DNA from: Agapanthus africanus
Taxonomy: Eukaryota > Streptophyta > Magnoliopsida > Asparagales > Amaryllidaceae
NCBI GenBank assembly: GCA_030015575.1
Contig: JASDDO010000006.1
Span: 207,829,632-207,893,631, forward strand
Length of the DNA stretch: 64,000 nucleotides
Reading direction: 5' to 3'
Under the pieces are notes generated by a model. That model saw only the letters and a list, made by a program, of their open reading frames with translations. It was not told the DNA's origin and did not search any database. This document shows, piece by piece, positions 12,140-25,465 of this stretch. Position numbers and translations under genes: made by a program. The first letter of the stretch is position 1. Each line of letters begins with the position of its first letter.

Positions 12140-14283
12140 TGTAAGTGCACGGCGGCGCCCCGGCCGTCAATCCGACGCCGGAATGCGGAAGCGGTGATAA
12201 ACTTTGATTTTGCGAACTTAGCAAACCGGTACCACCGTGCACTAAACACCCGGATCGGGCCATTAAACTAGTTCTAGCTAACTACAAGATGGGTTAGAGA
12301 TATACCGAGTGATCCGAGTCCTCCGGTCTTCTCGTCGTCGTCCCGATCTCCTGCGGAAACTCCGGTCGTCGCCTCCTCGCCGGAAGGGCACCACATCGCC
12401 TGTATCTTTTACGGGCTCCCACCTCAATACCGAGGCAACTCGGGCGCGAAGCTGGCAAGTCGATGTGCCTAAGATTTGTTGTAGAATGTAGTGTAGAGGC
12501 TATGTCTCAATTGGGGTTTTAGTTGCCATGGAGGATGGAGGAGGAGGTTAGGAAAATTGGTGCTTTCAATTTTCTAGCAAGAAGAATATGAAATGAAGAA
12601 TAATGCCACCACAACAAAAATGAAACTCTCCCTCATTTTTCCTCTCTCTCTCAAATGTGTGGCCGGCCTCATCTTGAAATGGTGGAGAGAATGGATAAAA
12701 CATGAGGGAGGTGAGTGTAGTAAAAGGTGGAGGGTGACCACATCCAAAGCAATGATAACCATGTCATCTCCAAATCTAATCAACTCTAATCACCATTAAT
12801 ACAAAGGAAAAGATGGATAAAGCATCTCATGATGATAATCATATCATGAAGCCACAAATGCATAAAACCCCTCCTCAATAAGTTATTTGCAAACTTGCAA
12901 ATAACCCCCTCCATCGGAAAAGTCCGGCCGGAAAAGAACAAAGGAAAACCGGCCGGAACGGAATGCAAACTGGCAACTCCAGAAAACTGGTCCCGTAATA
13001 AATTACAGGAAAACCCCGATACAGTGCATACACACCCGCATTTGTATTTTGACCGGATACAAATGCAATGAGACAAAATCTATACTGTACTATACTAGGA
13101 TCCGGCTTAAACTAAAGCCGGCTAGTAATATCCGTCCGATCCTGATCCGTGCAATACCGCACGTATCTGATCGGACCCTGCCATATCTCCATACGGCCTC
13201 TACAGCGTTTCGCCCGAAACTTGAGTAACTGAAAGTGTGGTGGACTCTAAAGACTCGTCAATACTATGGCTGTGGACTTAACCACTAGCACGTCAGAGGT
13301 ATAAGCCAATACGTGACGGGCCACCAGCTATTGACCAAAAGGGACGTCGATGAGCGAACTCATCCTGACACCCTACTGAGCCTGTCAGTGACAATATCCG
13401 TACAGTCCGGTCCGTTTGTCTATGAGCATCGCATGGCGGGCCTAGGGGGTTGGTAAAAGTCAGACCCCCAAAAGCGGTACAAGTCGTGTCGGAGTGTAGC
13501 CCAGAAAACCCTGAGATACTACTGGAATACCTACCAGTAAATCTCCTGCCTTGGCCAAGGACTTCGTGTAATGGCTCTCCTAGACACAGCGCGAACTCAC
13601 CCCCAATACCGGGAGAGACGAACCCCTGAAGATCCGCTCACTGCCTCCATGTGGCTTGGGACTGTACCCAACTAAAACCTGTTTGCATGACTCCTTTGAG
13701 CCGTGGTAGGGTAGTAATCAAAGCACAGTGGGAACTCACACGAGACAAATGACGATCCTCAGGTCGATGAACTAACCTGTACACATGTCACCAGGGAACT
13801 GCTATCTGACGTCATGTATAAGACCAACTAGCATGTTCCCGGCGAGTCCTGTCCGGTGTACTCATAACCCAATGAGCACCTGTATACATCTTAGGTGAAC
13901 CAACTGACACCAGTGGCTTGTGAGACTGGCCACCGCCCCTCGTCGGGGTCTCGACTGTATACACTAGTCTACTCTGGAGTATCGATGCCCTGTCTCGAAA
14001 CTCCTACGACTAGGGACCTTTTAAGGATGTGCTTATAGACTACCAGCTCCCATGTATATGATCGCCCTCATACTGCTGGCAGTCAAGCAAGAATCTTAGG
14101 GGCTCTATCAACGTGCAATAGCGACCTGTCAGGTCACCTAAAGCAGTACACGATGATAAAGGTAAACCAGATAGCATACTATCATCTCGAGTAAGACTGT
14201 CCTACCGGGATAGGTCCTCCCTCAATCATTGCAATCACGTGCCTGTGATCCAATAATTGACTCTGAGGGCACTATCTCCAACA
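12140..14283 (-). mobile_element. Element W, 5' LTR
   Basis: A complete 2144-bp family B LTR, from TGTAAG at 12140 to CTCCAACA at 14283 (element sense TGTTGGAG...CTTACA). It carries CCTTGGCCAAGG at 13549-13560 and the CTCAT/ATGAG stem of the conserved block. Candidate TSD GATTT follows at 14284-14288, with its partner outside the window. Short ORFs near 12309-13076 are not supported as genes. Confidence 0.9.
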
Positions 14284-17125
14284 GATTTGTCTAATTTGAC
14301 CTAGGGTGAAATCTGGAGCCTATTTCCTAAGTTGCTGTTTTGGATTCGTGCTTCCGTATTTCTGTATTGTGAATTCTGAGTTGCGTATGGTGTTTTACCT
14401 CGACGACTTGGCGTTTATATGACGATATAGAGGGTTGTTGATGGTTTTGGAAGCATTGTCCATAGGTTCTAACCTATAGATCATAGCGTATCGTTTTGGG
14501 TTTCGTATGCCGTTTTAGTCTTGAATTGGTTTTGATACGCATTTGCGATACGTTAATGTGTAGGTACCCCATGAAGACTTCGGGACGACAAGCAAAATCG
14601 TGGTGACGTCGACGGATAAAGACGCAAGGTGAGTAGATTTATATCTACGAGGAGAAGTCGGGTGGATGGCGTATAGCACCCCCGCAGTCCGTGGTGATGT
14701 ATACGAATACGTATACACACATATATTTATTATGTGTTGTTAGGATTATTGATGGTGATAATGGAATTATTGATGATAAGGATGTATTGGTTTAGTATAG
14801 TGCGAACCCTAGAGTAGTGGTTGCACTCACACATACATGTGCACATATACTTGCATACATTCTTTCATTTATCTGTGGCAATATGGAGGTGTGCTACACA
14901 TGGGTATGGGACTATGTGTTCATATACGGGATTTGAGGATGATACGTGGGATTGAGATGAGTCGATGAGATTTGATTGAGGCCGTGACAATCGGCGATAT
15001 GACAGAGTTCGTATTTGAGATTGTGATATGATGGTAGTGATACCTATTATGTGATGAGATAATGGGATATAGACTCAGATTTAGGTGGTTTTCATACCCC
15101 TCCCGATTGACTTGATTGTTGGGTTCGTAGTTCGCATAGTAGGCGTTAGACTAGACCCGAGTCATACCTATTTCAAAACTAACGAATCGGGGATATTTTA
15201 AAGATAGGCAAAAGGGATTCTACGGATATTTTCAAACGACACATCTTTTCATAAAACACCGTAGCCCTTATTTTATCAAAAACCCTGATTCGTCTTATTT
15301 CAAAAGGCAAGGCTGCAGGATATATTTATTGAGATAGATTCTTTACTGTTGCGTTGATTATTCGATTCCGCATACTCATGCTATTTGCATTGCATTGCTT
15401 GTGTTTATTGATATATATTACAGTCATGCTGCTAGGACACCAGCACCATTATCGATGATGTGTATGTTCCACGTACACTTGTTTGCCGGCTCACACACTT
15501 CATCATCGATAATTGCCATGTCACTACATTGTAGTATTGTTGCATTCAGGATATGATTCTTGCATGATAGACTGATGTGCTTACATTTCTTTTACATCTC
15601 ACATACATCATGCCTTCTGATTATACGCATTGAGAGTTGCTGTTTCCATGATATTTCTGGATTTTGAGAACTGTGGGTATTTCAAAAGAGAATATGTCAT
15701 TGCTTTAAAAACCCGGTTACCCTTGATATGATATTTCAGTGCGTCCACTATGTGTTTTCTCGGTGCTGAGAGCGACATGTGAAACCCTAGTCGAGGAGTG
15801 GACGAGCCGATTGCGGGTACATGGTGGACCCGGTATGGTTCCCCTCGGCAAGATGATCGATGGACTTTGCCGATTGAGCCTGGAGGCGGGCGAGTACCTA
15901 CCGGTGATTGGTTGGACCTGGCGGTTATCCGGAGGATACCGACCAGAGTCGATAGATGGATATGGGCGTACTGCTGGGGCCGAGGTCCGATTCCGCAGAT
16001 GGAGCCCGTGGGCTGGTCCGGACCGACGGAACCCGTTATATGAGGATTTACGTGCTGATACTGGGCACAGTTTCATGATGTTTTCGAGTGTCGATGCTGG
16101 ACACTCCGGTTCCATGATTTTGACGTGTCGCGAGGGACACAGGTGGTTTATATCCTCATATTTCCATGCATATGCAGATGATATTTACATGCGTGATGGT
16201 TATTGTCATTGGGTGACGAGTGGACGGGATCCACGTACATGCAGATTTGATTACACTGATTTTACCTCATATTTATGATATGCTATTACCTAAGGCACTG
16301 GCACGAGCACTTGGCACTACACTCATGTATAGAGTTTACATTGCCAGTTTAGCATTCTTCCGACTTATTCATATTGAGGTTTATATTTATCTGATTGTAT
16401 TGACCTAGGATGGGTCATACATTCGATCTCTGCTTGTAGATATTTTCTATTCACGAGTTGGCAACTCACCCCCGTTGTGCCACAGTCCTTGCAGGTTTTT
16501 GCCGTACAGATTCCATAGCGGCATTTCTGGCACACTGCTTACATATGGGTGACTTGCTTGGGTAGGTGGGTTCTCTTGTATCAGAACCGCCATTGTTCCT
16601 GTATTATTCATTGTATCTAGAAATTCCATCAACCAAAACTTGTATATTGTTTCAGACTTAGAGATAGTGATGTATTATTTCAACCTTACAGTCGCGCTTG
16701 TAGTATTATGGTTTTCTGGCTGTTCGAGTTTCTTTTTGGGTTTTGATCCTCGCCCTTTGGTGCTGTATATTATTATTGCTTGCGTGGTTTTGACCGTCGA
16801 TTGACGAAGAGCTAGCTCCCGCTTGGGGATGCCTTTTATCACTTCATATATATTATTCTTTTTATACCCCGTTTGGGGCCAGTTTTTACAAAGGAAACTC
16901 TGCCGAAATTTTCAGAAAAGACTATACATTTTTAAAATGCATTTCGGTTTAGTTATTTGAAAACATTGATTTCAAACATGCTTTCTTTACTTATTAAAAA
17001 CCAGTTTCTTTATTTACTCCTCAAATAGTTTTAGATTTCTAGGCTTTAGCTTACTTGGATCAGATGGAGTCCTATAGACTTCATAGGATTCAAGGGCCAG
17101 TCACGTGCTCTTTCGGGTCGTGACA
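14284..17125 (+). mobile_element. Gypsy-type element G, 3' LTR region (partial)
   Basis: About 2.8 kb unlike any copia sequence here. It ends GGTCACGTGCTC-like, then GGGTCGTGACA at 17125. From memory this matches the 3' ends of many plant Ty3/gypsy (Tekay/Del-like) LTRs. The next five bases, CATGA, continue the Z LTR and would be the TSD. W interrupts G on the left, so its start and any gag-pol are not in the window. Overlapping open frames at 15739-16278 (plus, 179 codons) and 15717-16115 (minus) have no recognisable domain. Assignment to Gypsy is from the terminus and context only; a 3' untranslated stretch may be included. Confidence 0.6.
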
Positions 17126-18697
17126 CATGAGTACAGCTTAGTCCGCTGACTTGACACTGTCACTTCGCCTCGAGTGTGTTCCCACTGTTCTTAGATTGCT
17201 ACCCTACCACGGCTCAAATGAGTCATGCAAATAGGTAGCAGTTGGGTGCAGTCCCGAAGCACTTAGAGGCAGTGACGGTTAGACAGGATTCGTCTCTCCC
17301 GGTATTGGGGGTTGATATCGCGCTGTGTCTAGGAGAGCCATTACACAAAGTCCCTGGCCAGGGCAAGCGAGATATACTGGTAGGTTATCCAGTGTTGTCT
17401 CAGGGTGTTCTGGGCTACACTCCAACACGACTTGTACCGCTATTAGGGGACTGACGTTCACCACCCCCTAGGCCCGCCATGCGATATTCTCAGACGAACA
17501 GACCAGACTGTACGGAGATTGTCACATTCAGGCTCAGTAGGAGTTCGGATGGGTTCACCTCATCAGTCTTCTTATTGGCATCTACCCGGGGACCGTTACG
17601 TACAGTTAGTACCGCTTGCGGCCTGTGGTTAAACCCACTGCCAGTGTAGTGTCGAGTCTTTAGAGTCCCACACAGAGAGCTATTCGCCTTTGGCCAAAAC
17701 AGAGTAGAGGTCGCATGGTTTTGCGACAGGGTTCGTTCGCATCCGCGCACTTGTGCACGTTTGGTGTCCGGGCAGTTATTACTAGAGGGCTTTGGTTTAA
17801 GACAGATCCTAGTATATGTTTTGGGATTGGTTTTATCTCATTGTATTCGTGTTCCTCGGAGCATGGATGCGGGTGTGTATGCACAGTTGACTGAGGCAGA
17901 GGCAGGGGATTCTCATTGGGGTTGTTGACTGTTGACTTTTTCTAAACCTTAATGAGAATAAGAAATATGATTAATAATAATATTAATTAAGTATTATTGT
18001 GCCATGGTTGAGTTGAAAGTTTGACTTTTGTTGACTTGTTGACTTTGTTGACCGATTGACTATTTTGGACTCATTGACCATCATCATTTCATGGCTATGA
18101 CTTTTGTTTACTTGTTGTTCTTTACAAAATGTATTAAATACATGAAATGATAATGGCCATTGATATGAACCATCACATATACTTAATTATTATTGTTATC
18201 ATGATTATTTTCTCTTTTGTGAGCATGGTTGTAAAAAGTCAAGCTCATTCTATCATTCTCATTCTCTCTCATCCAAGCTCTCCCTCTTCCTCTCTCTCAA
18301 GGCTCTCATGTCTCATGAGTTGAGAAACATGATCCATTGAGATAAAACACTCAAAACTCTTCTCTACTCATTCTAGAGTACAAGGTCTATCAATCCAAGC
18401 ACTTTAGTTTCCTCTCGGTTGTGGTAGGAGCTCAAGGTAGAAGCTTTCGGGTGGATCCTTCTTCGACAACAAGAGGACTACGAGGTGGAGCCGATCCAAC
18501 CACTCCAAGGAGCAAGAAGAGAAGGAGTTCAAGACCTAGGTATAACCCTCTTACATAGTAGTTAAACTTCTAGTTAGTTTGCTAGGTTTTTGTTTAGCAA
18601 AGATCCTATTTCTAGTCCATGTTACCTTTACCGTAAAAATCGTTTTTTACCGTTTCCGCATCCCCGAAAGAACCGGGACGGGTAACGTGGACTTAAA
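17126..18697 (+). mobile_element. Copia element Z, 5' LTR (first part displaced)
   Basis: A plus-strand family A LTR lacking its first ~480 bp because G inserted at this point; the missing part should lie left of G, outside the window. It contains CCCTGGCCAGGG at 17352-17363 and nine TTGAC motifs between 17886 and 18079. It ends ACTTAAA at 18697, where relatives end ACTTACA, so the terminal CA is mutated. A primer-binding site follows one base later. Confidence 0.88.
17886..18079 (+). promoter_or_regulatory. Element Z LTR: TTGAC (W-box-like) array
   Basis: TTGACT or TTGACC occurs about nine times, near 17886, 17924, 17932, 18021, 18030, 18038, 18048, 18056 and 18074. Five are spaced only 8-10 bp apart. 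The array precedes an AT-rich segment and a CT-rich tract, where a U3 promoter would be. The motif is the plant WRKY site; activity is not shown. Confidence 0.5.
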
Positions 18698-18698
18698 G

Positions 18699-18711
18699 TA
18701 GTATCAGAGCC
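18699..18711 (+). other. Element Z primer-binding site (mutated)
   Basis: It reads TAGTATCAGAGCC, the initiator tRNA-Met complement with TGG changed to TAG. It sits one base after the LTR end. Confidence 0.88.
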
Positions 18712-18903
18712 AGGCTAAACAACAACTAGCAAGTTAGCAAAGTATTTAGAATTTCGATCGGAGAAAAAATCACAAAACGAGTCCAAGAACTGAACTTTCT
18801 GCCGATTTTTAAACTGTTCAAAAAATGATTCCACATACACTAAAAATCGGCTCAGGGTTTTGTAGGAAGACACAAGAAAAACGAGTCACTGACTCGGTCA
18901 AAG

Positions 18904-18951
18904 CGCCGCAGAATCGCGGCGAGAACAAGCTTCTTGCCGCGGATCCGCGGC
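18904..18951 (+). other. Element Z: GC-rich leader hairpin
   Basis: CGCGGC-AGAA (around 18915) pairs with TTCT-GCCGCG (to about 18941), with CGCCGC and CCGCGGC in the flanks. It lies about 190 nt after the primer-binding site, the same place as in every other element here. Confidence 0.65.
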
Positions 18952-20076
18952 CGAGTTGACTCGGCCGTGAATCGTTTTTGCTGCAGTATTCTCAGTGTTC
19001 TGTTTTGGGATTTTTAGAATATTTTGTTTCTGCCCAGATTTTCCAGAGAACAAAGTTGTGTTTGGGGTAGTTACAAATCCGTATTTTTGATCGAAGTTCT
19101 ATAGACTTTAGCTAATGGGTTATATCTGTGATGTGATATATGTATTGAACGTCTGCTAATCGCTATACGTCGATTAATGGGGGTTATACATATCTGTGAT
19201 CTGTAATGTTGATGGTTTGTGTATATGAACTCGTTGGATTGTCGCAGATGAAAAGCCGAGGGTTGTGCGATGAGAGCTTTCTTTACTTTTCATTTAATGT
19301 AATCTGTAATTGATGTAATATTATTTTTATGGCCGCACATCCGGGATGTGGTTTTAGCCGCCATTGTATATTATTTCTTTTACTGTTTTTTCTCCTAGGA
19401 TAGACCCAAGATAGGGTGCACAAACTACCGGGTACCTCGAAGTGCCGAGTGGCATACTCACTTTGTTGAGGGAGGTTTCTTCACTTTGGGTACTTGACGG
19501 GTAGTTTGCCACACCCGTAGGGGTCTAGGGTGGGGTCTTGGCTATTCATCGCGACTGTGTAATCCGCTTTTCGTTGCAGGCTCGAACGAAACACGGATTC
19601 CTAGTATATCCAATGTGTTCATCTGTGATCTGGAATGGCTATCATTGTATCTGACGAATGTAAATATCTATATATGATATCTAGTAGGCGTTGCTTAAGT
19701 TTTGCATCCGCGCTAGTCCAGCCCCCGCTCTGTCATTAGTTAAGTAACCTAACGGGTAATGACGGGGCCCCGTGGCGAATGCGGATGGCACAAGCGTACG
19801 TCATATTTTTGTTGTTTTCTGCAATGGTGGGATTAAATGATGGGACACATTAAATTAATGCAAGAAAATAAACCAAAGTTAAAATCGTTGGAACAATTTC
19901 AAAACCACTCGGTTTCTTTTCAAAAACCAACTTTTAAACGCGGAGCTTAAATCACTCCTTTTAAAAGCTATCTCGTTCCATCGATTATATCAAGTTCACT
20001 ACGTTTACGGTTTCGCCAAAACCATTCGTAGCCCACCGTCATTTCATATGGATAGTCAATAGTATTCAAGCTATGT

Positions 20077-20275
20077 TTGTTGGCCAAAGTCAAGGCATAG
20101 TGATTGGTAGCTATTGGATATTCATATGTAGTATAGATAGATGCGTTGGTTTGGGACAGTCGTACTGCCTTGTTGGCCAAAGTCAAGGGTAGGTATGGGT
20201 GGGTTCAAATTAACCTGGAAAATGACGGGTAGAACTTGACATGTGACTTATGATTTGTTGGCCAAAGCTAAGGTC
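20077..20275 (+). repeat. Element Z leader: triple motif
   Basis: GTTGGCCAAAGTCAAGG lies at 20077-20096 and 20171-20189, and GTTGGCCAAAGCTAAGG at 20255-20275. The first is framed by CTATG/CATAG and the last by CTTATGA/TCATAAG. It is the reverse-complement equivalent of the motifs in the minus-strand elements. Confidence 0.78.
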
Positions 20276-20779
20276 ATAAGAGCATGGGGCAAAAATCTAC
20301 ATCGGGAGTTTCTAAAGAAACTGAAACTTGCTAGCGCTGCATACCATTTGGAGTGTGATGACTCTGGTAGGATTCCTTCAGTTTTGTCACACGATGATAT
20401 TTGGATCCCGATCCTACTGTGAGTATATGCTACTCCTCGGGAACTTTGTCACTTAACGATCAATGCTATAAACCAAGTAGGTGTCTAGAAATGTGTTGGC
20501 GGGGCTACGCCCACAGGGAAAAGAGGTTATTTAATTAAGGAACTTCGCGAAAGCGTTGGAAAACCTCCCTCGAAGTACCAACACTGGCCTGGCTGAACGG
20601 TTAAGCAAGTATTGTACGGTGAGATTGATCCCGACTGATTCTTCCTTTTTGGTTTGAGGAGGGATTCGAGAAACAGTGGGAGCCATCCTGTTTAGACAAA
20701 CTAAAAACTACTCTAAACTTGCAAGAGCATCATGCTAAAGTGTTTCTTCTCTCTCTCCTAATTGCAGCGACCAAACATC

Positions 20780-23332
20780 ATGACCGGACTTAAGTTACTA
20801 CTAGATAAAAACATACTGACAGGGCCAAACTACAAAGATTGGCTCAGGAATGTCAAAATGGAAATCACTTATGACAAGTTGGGGTATCTCCTTACCACCA
20901 AAGCTCCCCCTGTCCCTGGTCCCAAAACCAGCGTCGCGGATAAGGAAATCCGTAAGACCTGGGAGATCGACTGAGCGAAGGCCAAGTGCCTCGTGCTTGC
21001 CTCTATGGACAATGAACATCGGAGGAGGCATGAGAATATGGACCTAGAATCCATATTTTTCCATACTAAGGAACTATATGGAGAGCAATCCCGTATCACC
21101 AGATACAAAGTCTCGAAAAAGTTGTTTTCGGCGAGATTGGCCGTCGGATCATCGGTAACGGAACACGTGCTTAAGATGAGTGGCTTCATTGAAGAGCTCG
21201 TGGACCTTGGGACCACGTTAGAGAACGAGCTCTACAATGACTTGATTCTCCAGTCCCTCCCTTCCACTTACGCCCAGTTTATCCTGAACTTCAACTTGCA
21301 AGAAAAGGAAGTTGAAATTTCGGAACTCCTAGACATGTTGAGGAGTGCAGAGGGCACCTTACAGAAAGTAAGGGAAACATCCACTTTGTTTGTTGGAGGA
21401 TCTTCCTCTTCTAGGTCCAAGGAGAAAGCCAAGGGAAAGAAGAAGAAAACCCCAACCAAACCAAGGGGCGGTGTCAGTAAAGTGGAAGCGAAGGGAAAGG
21501 CAAAGGTAGCAAAGGTAGCGGGAAAGCTTGTGGGAAGGGAAGAATGCTTTTACTGTCACAAGAGTGGACACTGGAAGAATGATTGCAGGGCTTGGAAGGC
21601 CAGAAACCAGGACCCGAAGCAAGTTGTGGCTTCGGCTTCAGGTGTGTATGTTATTGAAAACTGTCTATCAATAAACTCTACTTCCTGGGTATTGGATACC
21701 GGATCAGGATCTCATATCTGTAATTCTTTGCGGGCATTGAGAAAGCGTAGGGTTTTGAAAGCAAGTGATATGACCCTCAGAGTTGCAAACGGAGATGGCA
21801 TGGATGCTGAGTTCGTGGGGGACTACCACTTGGGATTGTCAGATGGACATGTTTTGGTTTTACGAGATTGTTATTTTGTACCTAGTGCGACTTGTAATAT
21901 AATATCTGTATCTTTAATGTCTAAAGAAGGTTATGATTTTTCATTTGTAAGCAATGTTGTAAACATTCACCTTAATCAAGTTCTGATTGGGTCGGGTACA
22001 TTAAGCAACGATATATACATATTAAACCAACCAAAGATTTTCAATGTCCAGAATACACACAAAAGAAAGTCTCCAAAAATAAATCATGCTTTCTTATGGT
22101 ATTGTAGACTGGGTCACATCAATGAGAGAAGGTTGACGAAATTACATACAGAAGGATATTTGGATCCGTTCGAATATCAATCATATGCAACTTGTAAATC
22201 CTGTCTCAAAGGAAAGATGATAAAGACTCCGTTCACTGGAAACGGAGTAAGAGCGAGCGAGTTCTTGGGGCTCGTACACGGTGATGTGTGCGGTCTAATG
22301 TCTACACATGCGCGAAGCGGTTATTCTTACTTCATTACTTTTAGGGATGATTTTTCAAGGTACGGATATGTCTTCTTAATGAAACATAAATCTGAAGCCT
22401 TTGGAAAATTCCAGGAATACAAGAATGAAGTAGAAAAACAAACAGGCAAAAGTATCAAGACACTGAGATTTGATCGAGGTGGTGAATACTTGAGTGCCGA
22501 GTTCCTGGATTACATAAAAGAGAATGGAATTCTCTCTCAGCTTACTCCTCCATACACTCCACAACATAACTTTGTATCGGAGAGACGGAACTGAATCCTA
22601 TTGGATATGGTACATTCCATGATGAGTAACACTGAGTTGCCGCGATCATTCTGGGGATATGCACTAGAATCAGCTGCATACCTTTTGAACCGAGTTCCAA
22701 CTAAGACAGTGCCTACCACACCATAACAGATGTGGAGTGGGAAGAAACCCTATCTTAAGCACATTAAGACATGGGGATGTCCAGCTTTTGTCAAAAAGCA
22801 GCATGCGGACAAACTCGAGGCACGCTCAGTACAGTGCAAGTTTGTGGGATATCCAAAGAACTCTAAGAGATATTTCTTCTATTGCGAAGAGGAACAAAAG
22901 ATTTTTGTTTCTCGTCATGCCTGCTTCTTGGAAACTGAATTTTTTGGAAAATCAGATAAGTGAGAGCGCAACAGAACAGGAAGAAATTCCAGAACCACGA
23001 GCAATTACTGAAAGCTTAGAAGAACTAGAGGGTTCGAAAGAACAGGACATTCCTGCGCCACTCCGCAGAAGTAGTAGGCAGTCTCATCCGCCCGAGAGAT
23101 ACTACGGTTTTCTTATAGACGGGGATAGAGAGGACTGTATCATTGATAATGATGAGCCGACTAGCTTCCAGCGGGCCATTCAGAGCGTTGACTCGGTAAA
23201 ATGGCTGGATGCAATGCGGACCGAAATGGAGTCCATATACACCAACAAAGTATGGACTTTGGACGTTGCTCCAGAAGGAGTAAAACCCGTAGGATGCAAA
23301 TGGATCTTCAAGAGGAAGATTGGTGTAGATGG
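20780..23332 (+). pseudogene. Element Z gag-pol (Ty1/copia), broken and truncated in RT
   Basis: It starts at ATG 20780 (MTGLKLLLDKN). Gag runs about 290 residues to a CX2CX4HX4C zinc knuckle (CFYCHKSGHWKNDC, about 21547-21588). It is followed by protease (LDTGSGSHIC), the GAG-preintegrase/integrase zinc region (WYCRLGHINERRL..CKSCLKGK) and the integrase core (HGDVCG, FRDDFSRYG, DRGGEYLS). The linker carries PPERYYGFLIDGD. The start of RT (GVKPVGCKWIFKRKIGVDG) is the last part before X intrudes. Breaks are TGA at 20972 (expected Trp), TGA at 22592 (expected Arg), TAA at 22724 (expected Tyr) and a 1-nt insertion in a T run near 22937. RT catalytic and RNase H domains are absent. It is the only gag with a zinc knuckle in the window. 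Confidence 0.92.
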
Positions 23333-25360
23333 TGTTAAACTCTTTAACACTAAGTGAGAGGGATTATAACCTTTGTAGATCCGGTCCTTCACTTCTTCAG
23401 CTCCGTGTTGAGGTCCCTTCGCTGTGATCATCGTGTTCTGGACTCTTGAGAGGTTCCAAGAAGAGAAAGATGCAGTCTTGCTTCCGATCTTCGATACAAA
23501 GATGATCTACCTTGAAGTTTCGTTAACACAAGCTAACACTCATAATATGAAGTGAACACCCTCATCTAAATGGCAAGGATAGATGAGGATGATGAAGTAG
23601 GATTTTTGCTCTCAATTATAATCTTTTTCTCACTCACTATCATCACAAAAGAAAGATTTTTCAAAAAGGAACTCAAGGAAGAAAAAGATGAATGAACATG
23701 ATAACTTAATCCTTTTGTGATGAACAATGAATTATTGTAGTGGTTAAAAATCTAACCAAGGGTTAAGCATGAAAGAGTTAACCCTTGTAGAGAGTTAACT
23801 AGAGTTAATGGTTTGGATTGGGTTAACATAATATCTCATAAAAAATATCAAGCAACCACAAAGTCAAAGCTTCATGAAGCTTCATGGAAGCTTCATGCAA
23901 AAGCTAACCCTAATCCAAACCCTAACCAAGTTTAAACCCTAAACCATTGTTAAATTTGTAACCCTAACATGTTACAATATTATATATCACATATACAATA
24001 TATTTTGTAACAATAGAAAATAATACAATTAACATATATCGCATATATATCAATGTATTATCCCGTGAGAAAATGAATCTTTTAGTGAGCTAATATTAGT
24101 TAATGTAATTTAATATATCATATATATTATTATACATTAAATTATCAAATCAACACTTGATCCGATAATCCGGCCATTTCACAAATAACCGGCTAATACG
24201 ATGACCCGGCTATATCACATATACCCGGCCGATATCTCATATCGCGAGAATCCAATACGGTATCACATACCGCAATATCCTCGGTCCCGCACATATCACA
24301 TATGTGCTCCTACTCCGTTTTGCCTGAGCTAAGAATCCTCTGTGTAGGACTCTAAAGAATCGTCAATACGCCGGCAGTAGGTGATGATCATATCAAACAC
24401 CCACAAGCTGCAAGCGGTCAGCTAAACATAACAGCTACCCAGGTATTGAACGCTCAGAAGATCAACAAGAAAGCCTGTACATTCTCCTGTGAATCCAATC
24501 AGTAACACTCCCGTACAGTCCGGTCTCGTCGTCTGATATGTCGCATATCTCGCCTAGGGGTGGTAAACGTCAGACCCCAGTAGCTCGATAAGTCGTATCG
24601 ATATGAGGTCTATAACAGTTCGAGAAACTACTGATAACACTTACCAGTAAATCTCAGCAACCCTGGCCAGGGATTTCCGGTTATAGCCAATCGAACACAG
24701 CGCAACATCAACTCCCTATACCGGGAGAGACGAATCCCCTCCTATCGCTCATTGCCTCCATGTGATTCGGGACTGTACCCAAAAGCCACCTTTTTGCACG
24801 CCCTCTTAGACGTGGTATGATGGAAATCAAAGCACAGTGGGAATCACACAAGACTCTATGACGATCTTGGGTCAACAGACTACTCTGTACCAGTGTCACC
24901 GGAGAACTGCCATCTGACGTAAGGTATAATACCATCTGGGAGTTCTCGGCGAGTCCGTCCAGTGTACCCAGTCTTCACTGAGCACCCGTACACCATCCTT
25001 GATGTCAAACACCGATGGATATGGGATCATCCATCGCCCATCATATGGGTCAAGATGCGTATACGCTAGTCTACTCTTGTGTATCGATGCCCTGTCTCGA
25101 TACACCCTCGACTAGGAACAGTTATAGGATGTACTCGTCGACTACCGTGGCCCTACTAGTATGATCTCATCATAGTCCCAGTAGCCGAGTACATATCCTA
25201 AGGGCTTTATCAACATGTAACATAGAGACAATCAGACTACATGTTAAGATAAAGAGCAACCAGATAGTGTACTATCATGTCGAGCAAGAAAGTCCTCCCT
25301 ATACATGTCCTAGCATCCACTACAATATACATCGTATGTACAGTAATGGCCACTAGGGCT
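23333..25360 (-). mobile_element. Copia element X, 3' LTR (both ends damaged)
   Basis: This aligns with the start of X's 5' LTR from 62982 onward, and is family C. The first ~123 bp present at 62859-62981 are missing: Z's pol runs straight into TGTTAAAC, a short stretch close to both sides, suggesting a deletion across the junction. The other end stops at AGGGCT, which is also present in the adjoining Y leader. The last bases of the LTR reappear at 36904-36917 beyond Y. It carries CCCTGGCCAGGG at 24661-24672 and an HSE-like array at 23871-23894. Confidence 0.85.
23871..23894. promoter_or_regulatory. Element X 3' LTR: heat-shock-element-like array
   Basis: TTC-at-GAA-gc-TTC-atg-GAA-gc-TTC gives five alternating HSE half-sites, the first three with canonical 2-nt spacing. 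Plant heat-responsive copia LTRs such as ONSEN use nTTCnnGAAnnTTCn. Function is inferred. Confidence 0.5.
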
Positions 25361-25465
25361 ACGGCTGGGTTTTTGGCGAAAAACCCGTTAACGTAATGAA
25401 CTTGATGTCGTTGAAGGAACCTGATAACCCTTTTTGGAAAAATATAGTGGCGAAATCTTTTTGCT

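Larger units (their letters stand above)
18712..20779 (+). mobile_element. Element Z 5' leader
   Basis: A 2.07-kb non-coding leader colinear with that of V. It has the GC hairpin (18904-18951), CCCTAC-type blocks, the ACGGGGCCCCGT palindrome near 19762-19773, the triple motif, and a terminal CT-rich tract with TAATTGCAG just upstream of the gag ATG. The duplicated three-hairpin module is absent. Confidence 0.8.

Noticed and set aside
15739-16278. 179-codon frame in the Gypsy-like LTR G
   Set aside because: No domain is recognised, and a long frame on the opposite strand (15717-16115) overlaps it. A GC-richer patch of LTR explains both.
14284-17125. G as a solo LTR with its own TSD
   Set aside because: The left edge is the W insertion, not an LTR start, and GATTT and CATGA do not match. 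G is interrupted, and whether it is solo cannot be decided here.
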